Position numbers and translations under genes: made by a program. Shown here piece by piece: positions 27,684-39,235 of a stretch of 64,000 nt of DNA. How positions within the stretch are numbered: position 1 is the first letter of the stretch; each line of letters starts with the position of its first letter. The stretch comes from Corynebacterium wankanglinii (GTDB lineage Bacteria; Actinomycetota; Actinomycetes; Mycobacteriales; Mycobacteriaceae): NCBI GenBank assembly GCA_014490595.1, contig CP061031.1, positions 1,736,001 to 1,800,000 of the forward strand, in the 5' to 3' direction. Under the pieces are notes generated by a model. That model saw nothing but the letters and a program-made list of their open reading frames with translations, was not told the DNA's origin and ran no database searches.

Positions 27684-29750
27684 TCACCCCACCGCAATTG
27701 CGGCAATAAACTCGCCGGCCCACTCCCCCACAAGCCACCCGGCACCCGCCGCCGGCAGTACGAGAAACAGCAGCTCAACCGCCATCACGCCCACGCTCCC
27801 CAAGGGTGTTTGCCCGAGCGTGATCAGCAGCGCGCGGTCCCGGCGGCGCTCCCGCCAGGAGAGGAATACGGTGTTAGCAATGCCCACCAGCGCGATGACG
27901 AGGGCGATGAGGCTCATCATCCAGGTGATCGAAAGCAGGCGCTCCACCATTGCGACGGTGTCGGCGCGGCGGCTGAAGGACTCGGTCATCGTCACCGGCG
28001 CGTCGGCGCCGGCGGCCGCGGCGCGCACTCCGTCGAGCATGGCCGGGTCCTGCACCAGCGCGCCCTCCATCCGCAGCATGACGGTGGGGCGCGGCGCCGC
28101 GTCGACGGTGTCGGCGACGAGGGCGGGGTCTACAACCGTGAACAGGTTCGAGGTTTTCACCGTGGGCAGCTCCGTGTCCACCGTGGAGCCCTTCGCTAGG
28201 CTGACGACGCCCGACTGAACGCCCCGCCGCAGCACCGGCGAGCCGGGATCGACGGCGAAGCCCTCCGGAACGCGCGGGGGCACCAGGCTCGCCGCCACGC
28301 CCGGGGTCGCGGCCTGGGCGTCGGCGAGGGTGGGGGCGATGTCGCCGGGGGAGGGAGGTCACGGTGGCGTCGACAAGCCCCTGCTTGCTGGCTGCGTCGA
28401 CGAAGTGGGAGCGCGGCTGCTCAGAACCCGTCAGCACCGCGGCGACGAGCGCGACGGCGACCGTCACAATCCCGATCACCGACGCCGACCTGTTCCACTG
28501 CCGCGACGTGTAACCCAGCGCCAGGCCCAGCGGTGGCAGGGTCACGCGCACCCGGAGCAGCAGCGGGATGATGACGGAGAGCGCGGCGGCGGCGGAGAGC
28601 GTCGCCAGGCCCGCCGAGGCGACCGCCCGGATCACTCCCCCGCCGCGCAACGCGAACGCGGCGCCGGCGAACACGATCGCCACCACCACGTACCCCGCCT
28701 GCAGCGCGCGGCTTCCCGAAGCCTCGGCGCTCTCGACGGCACTGCGGCGCACCGACAACACCGCCGCGGGCAGCGCCGACAGCACCGTGACCGCAAGCGC
28801 GCCGGCCCCGATGGCGGCAAGCCACGTGGCGGGCAGCCCGACGTTGTCGAGGGGGACGAGGATCCCCATCTCCTCAGTCACCGCGGGCGCGGCGCCGGCC
28901 AGCGCGACCCCGAGGGGCAGGCCGAGGGCGGCGCCGAGGAGGCCGAGCACGGTGGCCTCGACAACCGCCGCCGCCAGAATGCCTATCGACGACCCACCGA
29001 TCGCCCTCACCAGCTTCGTCTCCCGCGACCTCGTGATCACGGACATCGCCGAGTAGATCGTCAGCGCGGCCACGATCGCCACCAACCAGGGTAAATGCCG
29101 TGATCAGGAGGAAGTACTTGTCGCGGGACGCGAAGTAGTCGTCGCTAAGCGTCTGCACATGCGCGGCGGCGCTGACGCTGTCGAGGAACGTCCGGTCGAG
29201 CGCACCTCCCCTGAGGGCGTGTCGGTGGGCTGCCACTGGGCGATTGCCACGTTGTCCGCGACGAGCCCGGCGCCCCCGACGAGCAGCTCCGCGGCGCTCG
29301 GCGTGACGCGCCCGACGACCGTCACCTCCACCTGCTGCGCGCCGAAGAGCAGCGTCTGTATCGACCCCACCGGCGGCTCCTCCCCGGTGGCCGCGATCTC
29401 CCCGGGCCGTGCGGCAGGCGTCCCTCGAGTACGCCGCGCCACTGCAGCGGCCCCTCGGAAACCCCAGTGATAGGTATGGACTGGTACAGGTTTCCCTCCA
29501 CGCTCATCGGCGCCGACGTCCTCCTGTCAAAGACAGCGCCCGGCGGCCCCTCGGGAACGAAACCCTCGACCGTCTGCACGTAGCCGGCGGAGGCGTAGGG
29601 GGCGGCGAAGGTGCGGTCGACGGTCTGTCTGATGGTCAGCCCGATCGCCGCGGCCGCGATGGTCAGGGCCACCGCCGCCACCACGGCCAGCAGGAGCCCG
29701 ATGTAGCGGGCTGGCCGACGCCGAAGTTGCGCGAGGGCTAGGCGTATCAC
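27684..29750 (-). pseudogene. FtsX-type ABC transporter permease, several frameshifts
   Basis: This large permease of the MacB/FtsX class was originally about 690 residues. It starts at 29750 (MIRLALAQLRRRPARYIGLLLA, first helix). Homology moves between frames near 29430, 29230, 29090 and 28360, and ends at 27684 with the last helices (TWMMSLIALVIALVGIANTV, ELLFLVLPAAGAGW). The middle block has MSVITRSRETKLVRAIG and several more helices. At least four frame breaks argue for real decay. Its start overlaps the stop of the ATPase gene. Confidence 0.85.
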
Positions 29751-30383
29751 GAAACGATCCGCCCGTCTTTCATCCGGATGAGTTTGTCGCCAAAGGACGC
29801 CGCCCGCTCGTCGTGGGTGGTAAGCATGAGGGTCTGTCCCATCTCGTCCACAAGCCGCCGGAACAAGCGAAGCACCTCCGTGCCGGTCTCGGTGTCGAGG
29901 CTGCCGGTCGGCTCGTCCGCGAACATCACCGCCGGCCTGGCGAGCACCGCCCGCCCGATGGCGACGCGCTGGCGCTGCCCGCCCGACAGCTCGTGCAGCA
30001 GGCGGCGCAGCCTCCCGCCGAGGCCCAGGGTCTCCACTACCTCATCGAAGTGCCCGCGGTCTACCTTCCTGTGCGCCAGGCGCAGCGGAAGCAGCAGGTT
30101 ATCCCGCACGTTCAGCACGGGCACCAGGTTGAACTCCTGGAACACCACGCCGATCTCGGTGCGGCGCAGCTACGCCCGGGCGGATTCGCTGAGCCACGCG
30201 ATCTCCCTGTCCCCAGCCAGACCCCCGAGGTGGGCACCTTAAGCCCAGCAAGAACGTGGAGCAGCGTAGATTTCCCGCTTCCCGACGCCCTCATCACCGT
30301 CGTCCACTCCCCTGCAGAACCGACAGGCTGACGTTTTCTAGGGCCGTTAGTTCGGCCTTTTGGTGTCCGAAAACCATAGACAT
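29747..30383 (-). pseudogene. ABC transporter ATPase (LolD/MacB type), decayed
   Basis: From ATG 30383 (MSMVFGHQKAELTALENV) the frame shifts near 30315 into SGSGKSTLLHVLAGL (Walker A). It shifts again near 30210 into DREIAWLSESARA, hits TAG at 30170-30172 where CAG is expected, and continues with RRTEIGVVFQEFNLVPV (Q-loop), LSGGQRQRVAIGRA (signature) and VMFADEPTGSLD (Walker B). All motifs of the family are still recognisable. The gene is dead by two frameshifts and one stop. An IS256 remnant lies immediately upstream. Confidence 0.85.
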
Positions 30384-30446
30384 TCCGGCACCCCATACTG
30401 AGAGAGTGCCCGATTGTTTGTGTGCGGGGGCTTGGTTTTCGAGCCG

Positions 30447-30624
30447 AGAGCAAACCAAGGCGTTGATCACAGCCAAACTCATCGACGCCGACACCACCAC
30501 CCCGGCAGGCAAGGAGATTGCAACGTAATGACCAACCACACCCAGGTCCGTGCCGGACCCGATCCCTGCTAACAGATCACTGACGATTCGGAGGAACTCA
30601 TACACCACCTACGCGGACTTAACC
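30447..30624 (+). repeat. IS256 end repeat, copy 2 (transposase C-terminal remnant)
   Basis: Copy of 22071-22246 encoding [19 protein letters not shown] and the IS end. It marks the border between the decayed ABC transporter and the polysaccharide cluster. Confidence 0.75.
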
Positions 30625-30654
30625 ATAAATTGGTCACGCATGGCGCCAGCGGAG

Positions 30655-31644
<990 letters not shown>

Positions 31645-31872
31645 TTAGTTGGTGTCCATTAACGGATCACATTCATCTCTAGCAGAGAAACGATCGTAGC
31701 CGGCGGAGGCGTAGGGGCTAGCGTCCACTTGCGGATTACCCCTACCGAGTGTTTCTTCCTCGGACTATATGCCGTAGTCGAAAGAGGACATTTGCTGCGG
31801 GATATACTTCTACGAAGCTGGCGCACCGCTTGTGCCAGCGGTAGCCCCACAAAGACAGCCGGGAGATATGTG

Positions 31873-33147
31873 ATGCCACGAAACCCTTCAGGCGGACGCA
31901 AAGGGTTCCTCGGAATTTTTCTCGGCAGCGGGATGGGCCAAGTCGTCTCGATCCTAGCTGTGCCGATCATCGCGAGATTTTATTCTCCTACCGAATTCGG
32001 CACATTTGCCTTGGTCCTCGCTATCGCGGGCATGCTCGCGCCGGTTTCGACCCTCGGGCTCGACCAAGCCATCATCAGGCCAGGTTCTAGAGCAGACCTA
32101 GCTTCCCTGATACTTACCGGGTTCTTAGCAAGCGCAATTCTTTCCTTCCTTGCTTTCTGGGTGCTTTGGATGAATCCCGGAATTTTCCGCGATTCCGATT
32201 CGTCGCCTGCGTTCCTCGCAGCTGCCTTGTCATCCCAACTTTTTCTAAACTGCTGCACCCGACTTTTAAACCAAATTGCAGTTCGTAATCGGCACTACTC
32301 CAGCCTGGGTGTTCGAAACAGCGTTCAGTCCTCAACTATCGCGCTCTCCCAGATCACAATCGGCGCGTTGAACTGGTTTACCTGGGCCAATGGACTGATA
32401 ATTGGCTCACTTCTCGGATCGCTAATCGGTGTCTTGGTGCTCATTCGCTACCTACTCCCGTTTGTGCCTTTGTTCCGGAGTGCTGCGCCATTAACGACAA
32501 TCAAGACTCACTGGCGGTACCCAGTAATCTTCGCCCCAGCCAATGTTTTCGACCAGTTGGCGCTTCAAGCACCGCTGTATGTCTCGGGTTTGTTCTTTTC
32601 ACTTTCCGAAACTGGACAGTTGGGGATGGCCGAGCGCTTAGTCGCCGGCCCGATAGCATTGATAGCGTTTGCAGGTGCCTCCACTTTTGACGGCGAGGTT
32701 TCACAGAAGCTCAGATCCGACGCTCGCACCCTAAAACGCACCTATCTCAGGCACTCAAAGGCCTACTGGGCCCTCGGGGCCCTATTCAGCGTCTCAATTT
32801 GGTTTCTAGCGCCGCCACTACTGCCCTATATTCTGGGTTCAGATTGGAACGCCGCAATCCCGATTTTGCAGTTGATAGCGTTTGCCGCTGGAACAAGATT
32901 GGCTATCACGCCTATCAAAGGAATATTCAGGTCATTGGCCTACGCCCGAGTCTTGTTCATGCTCACCGTGATTAGAATTATCTTGATCGCGCTCTCTATT
33001 GCGGTTATCGCTGCCTTCGATCTGCCTTTTCTCCACGCTGTTGGAGTCCTCTATTTCACGCTGGCTACGAGTGATATTCTTCTTTGGGCGTTCGGCTTGA
33101 ATGCTTGTCATAAGTGGGACTCTCACGCTGCCCAAAAGCACCAGTAG
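31873..33147 (+). CDS. Polysaccharide flippase (Wzx-like, MATE/MOP superfamily)
   Basis: This 424-residue inner-membrane protein has about twelve hydrophobic helices and the family opening LGSGMGQVVSILAVPIIARF YSPTEFG (shown split). It flips lipid-linked repeat units across the membrane. ATG 31873 (MPRNPSGG) was chosen for the GGGAG eight bases upstream; the frame is open to 31729. The gene heads a plus-strand run of three genes. Lower GC than the core genome suggests transfer. Confidence 0.88.
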   Translation: MPRNPSGGRKGFLGIFLGSGMGQVVSILAVPIIARFYSPTEFGTFALVLAIAGMLAPVSTLGLDQAIIRPGSRADLASLILTGFLASAILSFLAFWVLWMNPGIFRDSDSSPAFLAAALSSQLFLNCCTRLLNQIAVRNRHYSSLGVRNSVQSSTIALSQITIGALNWFTWANGLIIGSLLGSLIGVLVLIRYLLPFVPLFRSAAPLTTIKTHWRYPVIFAPANVFDQLALQAPLYVSGLFFSLSETGQLGMAERLVAGPIALIAFAGASTFDGEVSQKLRSDARTLKRTYLRHSKAYWALGALFSVSIWFLAPPLLPYILGSDWNAAIPILQLIAFAAGTRLAITPIKGIFRSLAYARVLFMLTVIRIILIALSIAVIAAFDLPFLHAVGVLYFTLATSDILLWAFGLNACHKWDSHAAQKHQ

Positions 33148-33183
33148 CAGAGGTGCTGCTCATCGCCTCCGAAAGGTTCTTTT

Positions 33184-34268
33184 ATGAGACAGGTCGAAGT
33201 GAATTTGCAGACCTACCCTGCCACCAACCTCGGTGATGACCTCTTCGCCTTCATCCTTAGTCAGCGGTACACCAACACCTTTCATGTCTCGCGCTTGACT
33301 CACAAAAGCTCGTTCTCCGGGGTACCAAACGTGATTCCATCGAGGTCCGCAGTCGGCGAGCTCCTATTTAAGATCCTCAATAGATTGCTTCCCCGCTGGA
33401 AAGATCACTTCCGGGCCAAAACTATCCGCCAGCAGGACATCTTTGCCGTCGCCGGCGGTTCAATTTTTATGTACCAAAATAATTTGGATTTTTGGGAGCG
33501 AGAGAGAGACTTTTACCTAGGACTAAACCGGCCCGTATACGTGCTCGGGTGCAATATCACCGACGAGGGGCCGGAAGCTTTCAAATCTGCGATCCGAGAG
33601 ATCGCACGTAGCTGCGTCGACGTGACCGTCCGCGACGAAGCAACGTTGGAATTCTTCGACAGGGCCCCGAACGTCCGTCTTCTCCCCGATCTCGTATTCG
33701 CTCTCGAGATGGACGAATTCCAGACTGATCGCATCGAAGGTTCTGCCCTCATTTCGGTAGTCGATGGATACAGATTCGGAGAGGAAATTGGTAATTCGTA
33801 CTTCCAGGGGCTGTCAGAAATGGTCAAACAGCTCCTGGCGGAGAACCGCAACGTTACCCTGATGTCCTTCTGTTCCAAAGAGGGCGATGAGACGGGTATC
33901 GAACATCTTCTAGACGCGAGTGGTCTCGTTCCCTGTGACCAATTGTCCGTTTATTGCTACGACGGGGACATTGCAGAGGCGCTCCGGACTATCGGTGCCG
34001 CTGATTTGGTGATTGGCTCTCGCTTCCACGCCAACATTCTCGGTCTGCTTAGTGGTGCAGCCGTCCTCCCCTTTCCTACAGCTCGAAGACTCCCCGAGCT
34101 TTAAGAATGGCCGGAATCGAGTGCCCGGTCACTCCGTTACAGGAATGTGGGCTAGGTGTGCTGACGGAAGACCACCAAGCTCGATTAACTAGTTCGGAAA
34201 TAGCATCGCTGCGGAACCGCGCCGAGGAGCACTTTCTCGCGCTCGACGCAGTCCTCGAGCGACGGTAG
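33184..34268 (+). CDS. Polysaccharide pyruvyl transferase family protein (frameshifted)
   Basis: This CsaB/WcaK-like transferase adds a ketal pyruvate or similar group to the polysaccharide. It has NLGDDLFAFILSQRYT near the start, AVAGGSIFMYQNN, VYVLGCNI, VTVRDEATLEFF and the late motif LVIGSRFHANILGLLSGAAV. The first frame stops at 34104, but with one more C in the CCCC run near 34073 it continues as SYSSKTPRALRMAGIECPV to TAG 34268, the normal family C-terminus. That gives about 361 residues. The lesion is a homopolymer frameshift. Confidence 0.8.
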
Positions 34269-34341
34269 GTTATTGCACGACTAGCCCTGAAGCCGCCGCA
34301 ACACCGCTTCAGCCAGATTTTCACATCTTCAGAGGTGAGCA

Positions 34342-35315
34342 ATGATATCGATCGTGATACCTGTTTACAACGCAGCCAATTTTTGGGTGAATGTCTCAGT
34401 AACATCCAACGACAAACGCTGAACGACTTCGAATGCCTACTTGTAAACGATGGCTCTACCGACTCAAGCTTGGAGATCTGTAAGGAAACCGCCGCAAACG
34501 ACTCGCGCTTTAAAGTCGTAGATCAACCGAATAGCGGTGCCGCTGGCGCACGTGCTACAGGTGCCCGCGCTGCGACTAGGCGATATGTTTGCTTTATTGA
34601 CGCTGATGACATCATTCACCCCGAGTTCTTGGAGACGTTGCTTGCAGCCTCAAATGATTGTCCACCGGGGCACATTGTTAGCTCTGAGATATGCCCCTAC
34701 CAAGATGGGGAACGACCTGCCTTCAGCGTCTCATCCGGCCCCAATTCACGTCAAGATCGGTTAAGCGCCCTTTCGAGCCTGCTGTACCAAAAATCGGTCA
34801 ACGGAGTCGTCGCGAAACTCTATCCAAGAGTGCTTATTTCCGAATCCGATTTCCGAGGTGACGTGGTTATCGGTGAAGATTTAATACAGAACTTGGAATC
34901 TGTGAAAAGGGCCGAAGGTATTGTCAGCGAAGCCTCGCGACTGTACGCATACCGGCTCCATGCCAGCAGCTCGATCAGAAACGCCAGTGCTGAGAGCCAC
35001 GTTAAGCTCTTGTGCTACCTGGAAGAGCAGAAATCAGAGCTTCCAGAGCTGAGGAACGCACTCGACAACCGCATTTTCGCCGAATCCATGTTCGCAACGT
35101 TAGAGACAGACTTCATGAAGAACCATAAACGTGGGTCGAGCCTAACCGGGAAACTGATTAGCAATATCGAGCGCACGCGAAAGGTGGTAGTGAAAGATCC
35201 CGATTCTCGCTACGAGTATCGGTTGCTCGCCGCGGCAAGCTTTGTCCATCCGCTGCTGCCACGCTTTTTGATGACGCTGCGATCTTCCCTTAGACGTAGC
35301 CCGGGCGGGATCTAA
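34342..35315 (+). CDS. Family 2 glycosyltransferase (frameshifted near the start)
   Basis: From ATG 34342 the protein begins MISIVIPVYNAANF, the classic GT-A opening. One T is missing from the run at about 34380. The rest reads LGECLSNIQRQTLNDFECLL with VNDGSTDSS (nucleotide site), GARAATRRYVCFIDADDI (DxD metal site) and ends at 35315. The intact protein would be about 324 residues and adds one sugar of the repeat unit in the cytoplasm. No membrane helix is seen. Acceptor and sugar are unknown. Confidence 0.87.
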
Positions 35316-35387
35316 CCAAAGCCCGGAAGTGCCTTGCGCTCACTCCATACGCAAAACGTCGGAATGGCGACAGAGCACGAGTGGTCT

Positions 35388-36449
35388 TTACGCTTTTTTC
35401 GATTCGTGAACCAGGGCCAAGTATTGTTTCCGTTGAATGAGGTACGAGTTCTCAATAGAGAATTTTCGAGCGTGGGCTACGGCATTGGCCGAGAATCTCG
35501 GGTAGGCCTCAAGCGTTAGTACCTCGTTCACCGCTCTCGCTATGCCCTCCGGGGTGCGGTCCGAGAACAGGACGCCCGTTTCGCCATCCAAAACCACCTC
35601 GTTAAACCCGGCGACGTCCGGCCCGACCACGGGCACACCCGTCGCCTGTGCCTCAGCTGCAACCAGACTGAATCCTTCGAACTCAGAGGTCGACAACAGC
35701 ACATCATTCTGTAGAAGTACAGACTTAACGTCATCTACCTCCCCTAGGAATTCAACTCTCGACGCGACGCCCAGATCGTGCGATAGCTCTACGAGGGAGG
35801 CTGCAAGGGGCCCGTCGCCAGCGATCTGCAGTCTCGCGTCTTTCAAACGAGCAACTGCACGAATCGCCAGATCAACACGCTTCACTTCTTTCAACGATCC
35901 CACGAACGCAATACGACGTTGCCCCGCAGCACGCGCTCCATTTTCGGTGAGGAAATCCGAGCTGATCCCATTCGGGGCGGTCACAACAGGTTTGCACAAG
36001 CCTAGGAATTCAAGGTAGCGAGAAAGTGAAGCCGCCACGCCATCGCTAATGGCGAAAAAACCGTTGTAGCGAGCATAGACGAACCTCTCAGCAACTCTGA
36101 ATGCTGGGTTTTCCATACGTCGATTCGAGGTGCTGTGCTCGGTGAACAGAAGAGGTTTGGCGATCGCGGTCGCCCAGTAAAGCGCGGGAAAAAGATGCAC
36201 ATGCACCACGTCTGCATCTCGCGTCATTGACCGCAGGCGAACCGGGATCCGCGGATCCCATAGTGAAGACGCAATTGCTGTAACTTTCAGGCCGTGTTTC
36301 TCGGCGCGCCTCAAAGGAACTCCGCCTGCAGAGCGCAGCGTCACAATCTCGCATTCGTCTCCCGCCTCCTTAGCAGCGAGCGCCAAATTAGCGACGAGTG
36401 TTTCGGCTCCCCCCGTCTCCAATGAGTTAATTATATGCACAATTTTCAC
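35388..36449 (-). CDS. Family 4 glycosyltransferase
   Basis: This 353-residue GT-B enzyme begins VKIVHIINSLETGGAETLVA, with glycine-rich acceptor loop. It has the donor-site motifs IAFVGSLKEVKRVD and STSEFEGFSLVAAEAQATG (the E-x7-E signature). The start is GTG 36449, with GGAAGG nine bases upstream. It faces the family 2 gene tail to tail and lies downstream of a second family 4 gene on the same strand (about 150 bases between). Confidence 0.9.
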   Translation of the reverse strand: MKIVHIINSLETGGAETLVANLALAAKEAGDECEIVTLRSAGGVPLRRAEKHGLKVTAIASSLWDPRIPVRLRSMTRDADVVHVHLFPALYWATAIAKPLLFTEHSTSNRRMENPAFRVAERFVYARYNGFFAISDGVAASLSRYLEFLGLCKPVVTAPNGISSDFLTENGARAAGQRRIAFVGSLKEVKRVDLAIRAVARLKDARLQIAGDGPLAASLVELSHDLGVASRVEFLGEVDDVKSVLLQNDVLLSTSEFEGFSLVAAEAQATGVPVVGPDVAGFNEVVLDGETGVLFSDRTPEGIARAVNEVLTLEAYPRFSANAVAHARKFSIENSYLIQRKQYLALVHESKKA

Positions 36450-36600
36450 GTAACAGACCTTCCGTTCTTTGCAGCGGTATACAAGCCGATGGTCACGCCC
36501 GAAGCCCTGCGCGAAACAGGGAGACATCACCCACGATTATGCCCTCAGAAGCTACCGGCAGGTGATGCGAACTTGAGTTACGTGTCCATGCTTATTTGCC

Positions 36601-37752
36601 TCAGTGCGTCGACTCATTTGCTCGGCTACTGACGGCTTTAAGGAATCGCAATTGCTCGGAAATGACGTGTTGGACATCAAATTCGGAGCGAGCGGTCACA
36701 AGCGCTCGAGACCCAAGCTCCGTCCTCAGATTCGGATCGCGTATGACCGCGTCAAGCGCTCCTCGCAGCGCTTCTGAATCTCTCGCCTCCACGAGCAGAC
36801 CATTCTCCCCCGGATCAATGAGATCGGTATTCCCAGTCACCGAAGTAGCAACAACGGGAAGTCCAGAAGCAAATGCCTCGAGAACCACGTTCGGTAGCCC
36901 TTCACGATAAGAAGGCAAGCAAAAGATGTCCATCGCCTTGAACGCCGCCGAGGTATCGTCAATCTTTCCTGGCGCGACGAACGGGACACCGCGAGCCTCC
37001 ATCTCGGCGATAACGCGTTCACCGGCTGCGTCTTCCAGCGGCCCCACGAGGAACACTTGGAAGTTGCTAGCTTTTTCGAGTAGCGAAACGCTGGCTTCAC
37101 ACAGCTCCTCTATTCCCTTATCCTTGGTCAACCGCCCGACGAAACCGATGGTCAACAGGTTGGGATCCAATCCCCACCGTGCTTTTTCAGCGGCTCGTTC
37201 CGCGTCATCGTTGGTGGGAGCAAAGCGCAGCGTGTCCACTCCCTGCGTACTGCCACTTCCGATAACGGATATGTCCGATTCTTTTGCCAAGCCCATCGAA
37301 AGTACTAAGTTTCGGAGAGAGGGGCTCACCGCAACTGTCGTCGTTGCAGACGCGATCACGAATCGCTCGATCAATTCAAGCAGCGTGCGCATTTTTCCTG
37401 AGGCGGTTTCTAGGCGCAGGCCGTGCAGCCAATAGATCCGGTTCGGTACACGAAGAAGACGCGATGACATCATACCCAACAGGCCGGCCTTGGGCGTACC
37501 TGATATGACGATATCCGGCCTGATTCTGTAGAGAACGCGTATCCACTTGAACAAGCTCCCGAGGTCCTTTAACGGCGATGGATTGCGTTCCATAGGGATG
37601 TGTTCCACCGCAACGTCCTCACCGAGGGAATCAAGAGAATCTCCACCGCTGGAAATGAAGGTTACGTCCCAGCCATTATCAGACATGTACCTCGCGAGAT
37701 CCGCATGGTATTGCACGGCGTGGTCGGTTGTCACCGCGATTACTACTTTCAT
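36601..37752 (-). CDS. Family 4 glycosyltransferase
   Basis: This 383-residue GT-B enzyme opens with MKVVIAVTTDHAVQYHADL, followed by PDIVISGTPKAGLLGM. It has donor motifs TIGFVGRLTKDKGIEEL and PSYREGLPNVVLEAFASGLP. This type resembles capsule N-acetylgalactosaminyl or related transferases. Its ATG immediately follows the TAG of the initiating sugar transferase gene (TAGATG), so the two are translationally coupled. Confidence 0.92.
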   Translation of the reverse strand: MKVVIAVTTDHAVQYHADLARYMSDNGWDVTFISSGGDSLDSLGEDVAVEHIPMERNPSPLKDLGSLFKWIRVLYRIRPDIVISGTPKAGLLGMMSSRLLRVPNRIYWLHGLRLETASGKMRTLLELIERFVIASATTTVAVSPSLRNLVLSMGLAKESDISVIGSGSTQGVDTLRFAPTNDDAERAAEKARWGLDPNLLTIGFVGRLTKDKGIEELCEASVSLLEKASNFQVFLVGPLEDAAGERVIAEMEARGVPFVAPGKIDDTSAAFKAMDIFCLPSYREGLPNVVLEAFASGLPVVATSVTGNTDLIDPGENGLLVEARDSEALRGALDAVIRDPNLRTELGSRALVTARSEFDVQHVISEQLRFLKAVSSRANESTH

Positions 37753-38484
37753 CTACACTGCCCCCACATCGTTTGCTGCGCCCAAGTCATCGTCAAACGA
37801 GGGCACACTTCCAATGCCGTTCTGCTTCGATAGCTGGTGGATTTCGGCGTTAATCCCCTCTTTCCCAATGTCAAGGATGGAATCGTCCCCGATCATTCGG
37901 AGCGTCCTCACGATGATGTTTAAGTCGGTTCTCAAAGAAACCGACTCCACGTAGCGCAAATCCCACTCGATCTTTTGAAAAATCGAAATTGCGTTTCGAC
38001 CCTGCGCCTGAGCAAGACCGGTTATTCCCGGGCGGACATCGAAGCGACGTCGCTGATTTGAGTTCATTACGGCGTGATAGTCGGGTATCCAGGGCCTAGG
38101 GCCGATAAGTGACATGTCCCCCCGAAGCACGTTGAGAAGCTGGGGCAACTCATCGAGAGAAGTACGCCGCAGCCAGGCGCCAACGCGGGTCACCTGATCC
38201 GCAGTAGACACATCGTAAACGTTGTTGTTACGCCCCATGCTGCGAAATTTGCAGATTTTGAACGTTTCTCCGTCTTTACCTGTTCGATTCTGGCGAAACA
38301 GGACCGGACCGGGTGAATCCAGTTTGATAGCGAGCGCAATGATTAGCAGCAAAGGTGCCGTGACGAGTAGAACAAGTACGGAAACACCGATATCTACTAG
38401 TCGTTTCCCGAACCCGAGGTACGGACTCCGGAGCAATAGCGGCGTTTTCCCAATCCATTCGTTTCGCATACGCGACCATGACAC
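37753..38484 (-). CDS. Initiating polyprenyl-phosphate sugar-phosphate transferase
   Basis: This 243-residue protein has one N-terminal membrane helix (VSVLVLLVTAPLLLIIALAI) and the catalytic domain of bacterial sugar transferases: PGPVLFRQNRTGKDGETF, ICKFRSM, RTSLDELPQLLNVLRGDMSL, IGPRP and RPGITGLAQ. It transfers the first sugar phosphate to undecaprenyl or decaprenyl phosphate. It is the short, single-helix form. The start is GTG 38484 or ATG 38469 (MRNEWIG). The family 4 gene follows without a gap. Confidence 0.92.
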   Translation of the reverse strand: MSWSRMRNEWIGKTPLLLRSPYLGFGKRLVDIGVSVLVLLVTAPLLLIIALAIKLDSPGPVLFRQNRTGKDGETFKICKFRSMGRNNNVYDVSTADQVTRVGAWLRRTSLDELPQLLNVLRGDMSLIGPRPWIPDYHAVMNSNQRRRFDVRPGITGLAQAQGRNAISIFQKIEWDLRYVESVSLRTDLNIIVRTLRMIGDDSILDIGKEGINAEIHQLSKQNGIGSVPSFDDDLGAANDVGAV

Positions 38485-38600
38485 CTTCGCTAGAAATCAT
38501 CTAATAACGAAAAAACTATACCCCATACATGAATTATGCGAGCGACTAACAGCAAATGTCCAGCTTTTGCCCCATACGTTCAACCGACCTCAAGCTCGAC

Positions 38601-38644
38601 AGTCCTAGGGGAGAAACAGGCCAACCTGTTTCTCCCCTAGGACT
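38601..38644. terminator. Perfect 20-bp hairpin in the polysaccharide operon
   Basis: AGTCCTAGGGGAGAAACAGG (38601-38620), loop CCAA, and its exact reverse complement (38625-38644). It lies right after the phosphatase stop and before the sugar transferase. No T-run follows on either strand, so it may act as an RNA processing or stability structure, or a partial terminator. Confidence 0.6.
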
Positions 38645-38650
38645 GATGCT

Positions 38651-39235
38651 CTACTCAGCAGCGCGCTGTAATAAGGAGGCGACGGCCGCCGTCGCCTTTG
38701 CCACCTGGTGGTATGACGTGTTGTAAACGTCACGGGTGGCTCCGTATGGGTCGATGATGTCCAGATCTTCGTCAGCCAATGATGTCGTCAGTAAATTCTT
38801 ACTCAACCTCACCGCTTCGATAGCAGAAATCATCTTCTCTCGGGCATCTGGAGAGGCGTTAAGGGCCTCAGCGACGTATCGGTCGGGAGTTACTTCAACC
38901 AGCATGGCGAGCTCCCGCAGAGTGAAAGTCCGTTTTCTGGCCCTAGGGCAAAGCTCAACAACAGCCCTGCGGTGTTCTCTTGCCATACCCAGAATGAGAT
39001 CTGATCTTTCGATCATTTCTGGGGTAAGCTGCCGGCCCACGTGCTGATCCGAATTGGCCTTTCCTATGGCTTCTTGCGCCATCGCTGGCATGTGGGATCC
39101 CACCAGGGCCTGGGTGCCGGCTGAGGCGACATAGATTTCTTCAGCGGGGAGAGCATCCTTTAGCAGGATTTCAGCTTGAGGAGAACGACAGACATTCCCG
39201 GTGCATACCGTCAAGATCTTGAATTGCTTCGTCAT
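38651..39235 (-). CDS. Low-molecular-weight protein tyrosine phosphatase (Wzb-like)
   Basis: This 194-residue phosphatase has the P-loop VCTGNVCRSP (Cys11, Arg17, CX5R) and the general-acid aspartate in IIDPYGA. It removes phosphate from tyrosine-phosphorylated Wzc-type proteins and thereby tunes chain length and export. Its ATG overlaps the stop of the Wzc-like gene by four bases (ATGA). The C-terminal helix is longer than in the minimal family. Confidence 0.92.
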   Translation of the reverse strand: MTKQFKILTVCTGNVCRSPQAEILLKDALPAEEIYVASAGTQALVGSHMPAMAQEAIGKANSDQHVGRQLTPEMIERSDLILGMAREHRRAVVELCPRARKRTFTLRELAMLVEVTPDRYVAEALNASPDAREKMISAIEAVRLSKNLLTTSLADEDLDIIDPYGATRDVYNTSYHQVAKATAAVASLLQRAAE

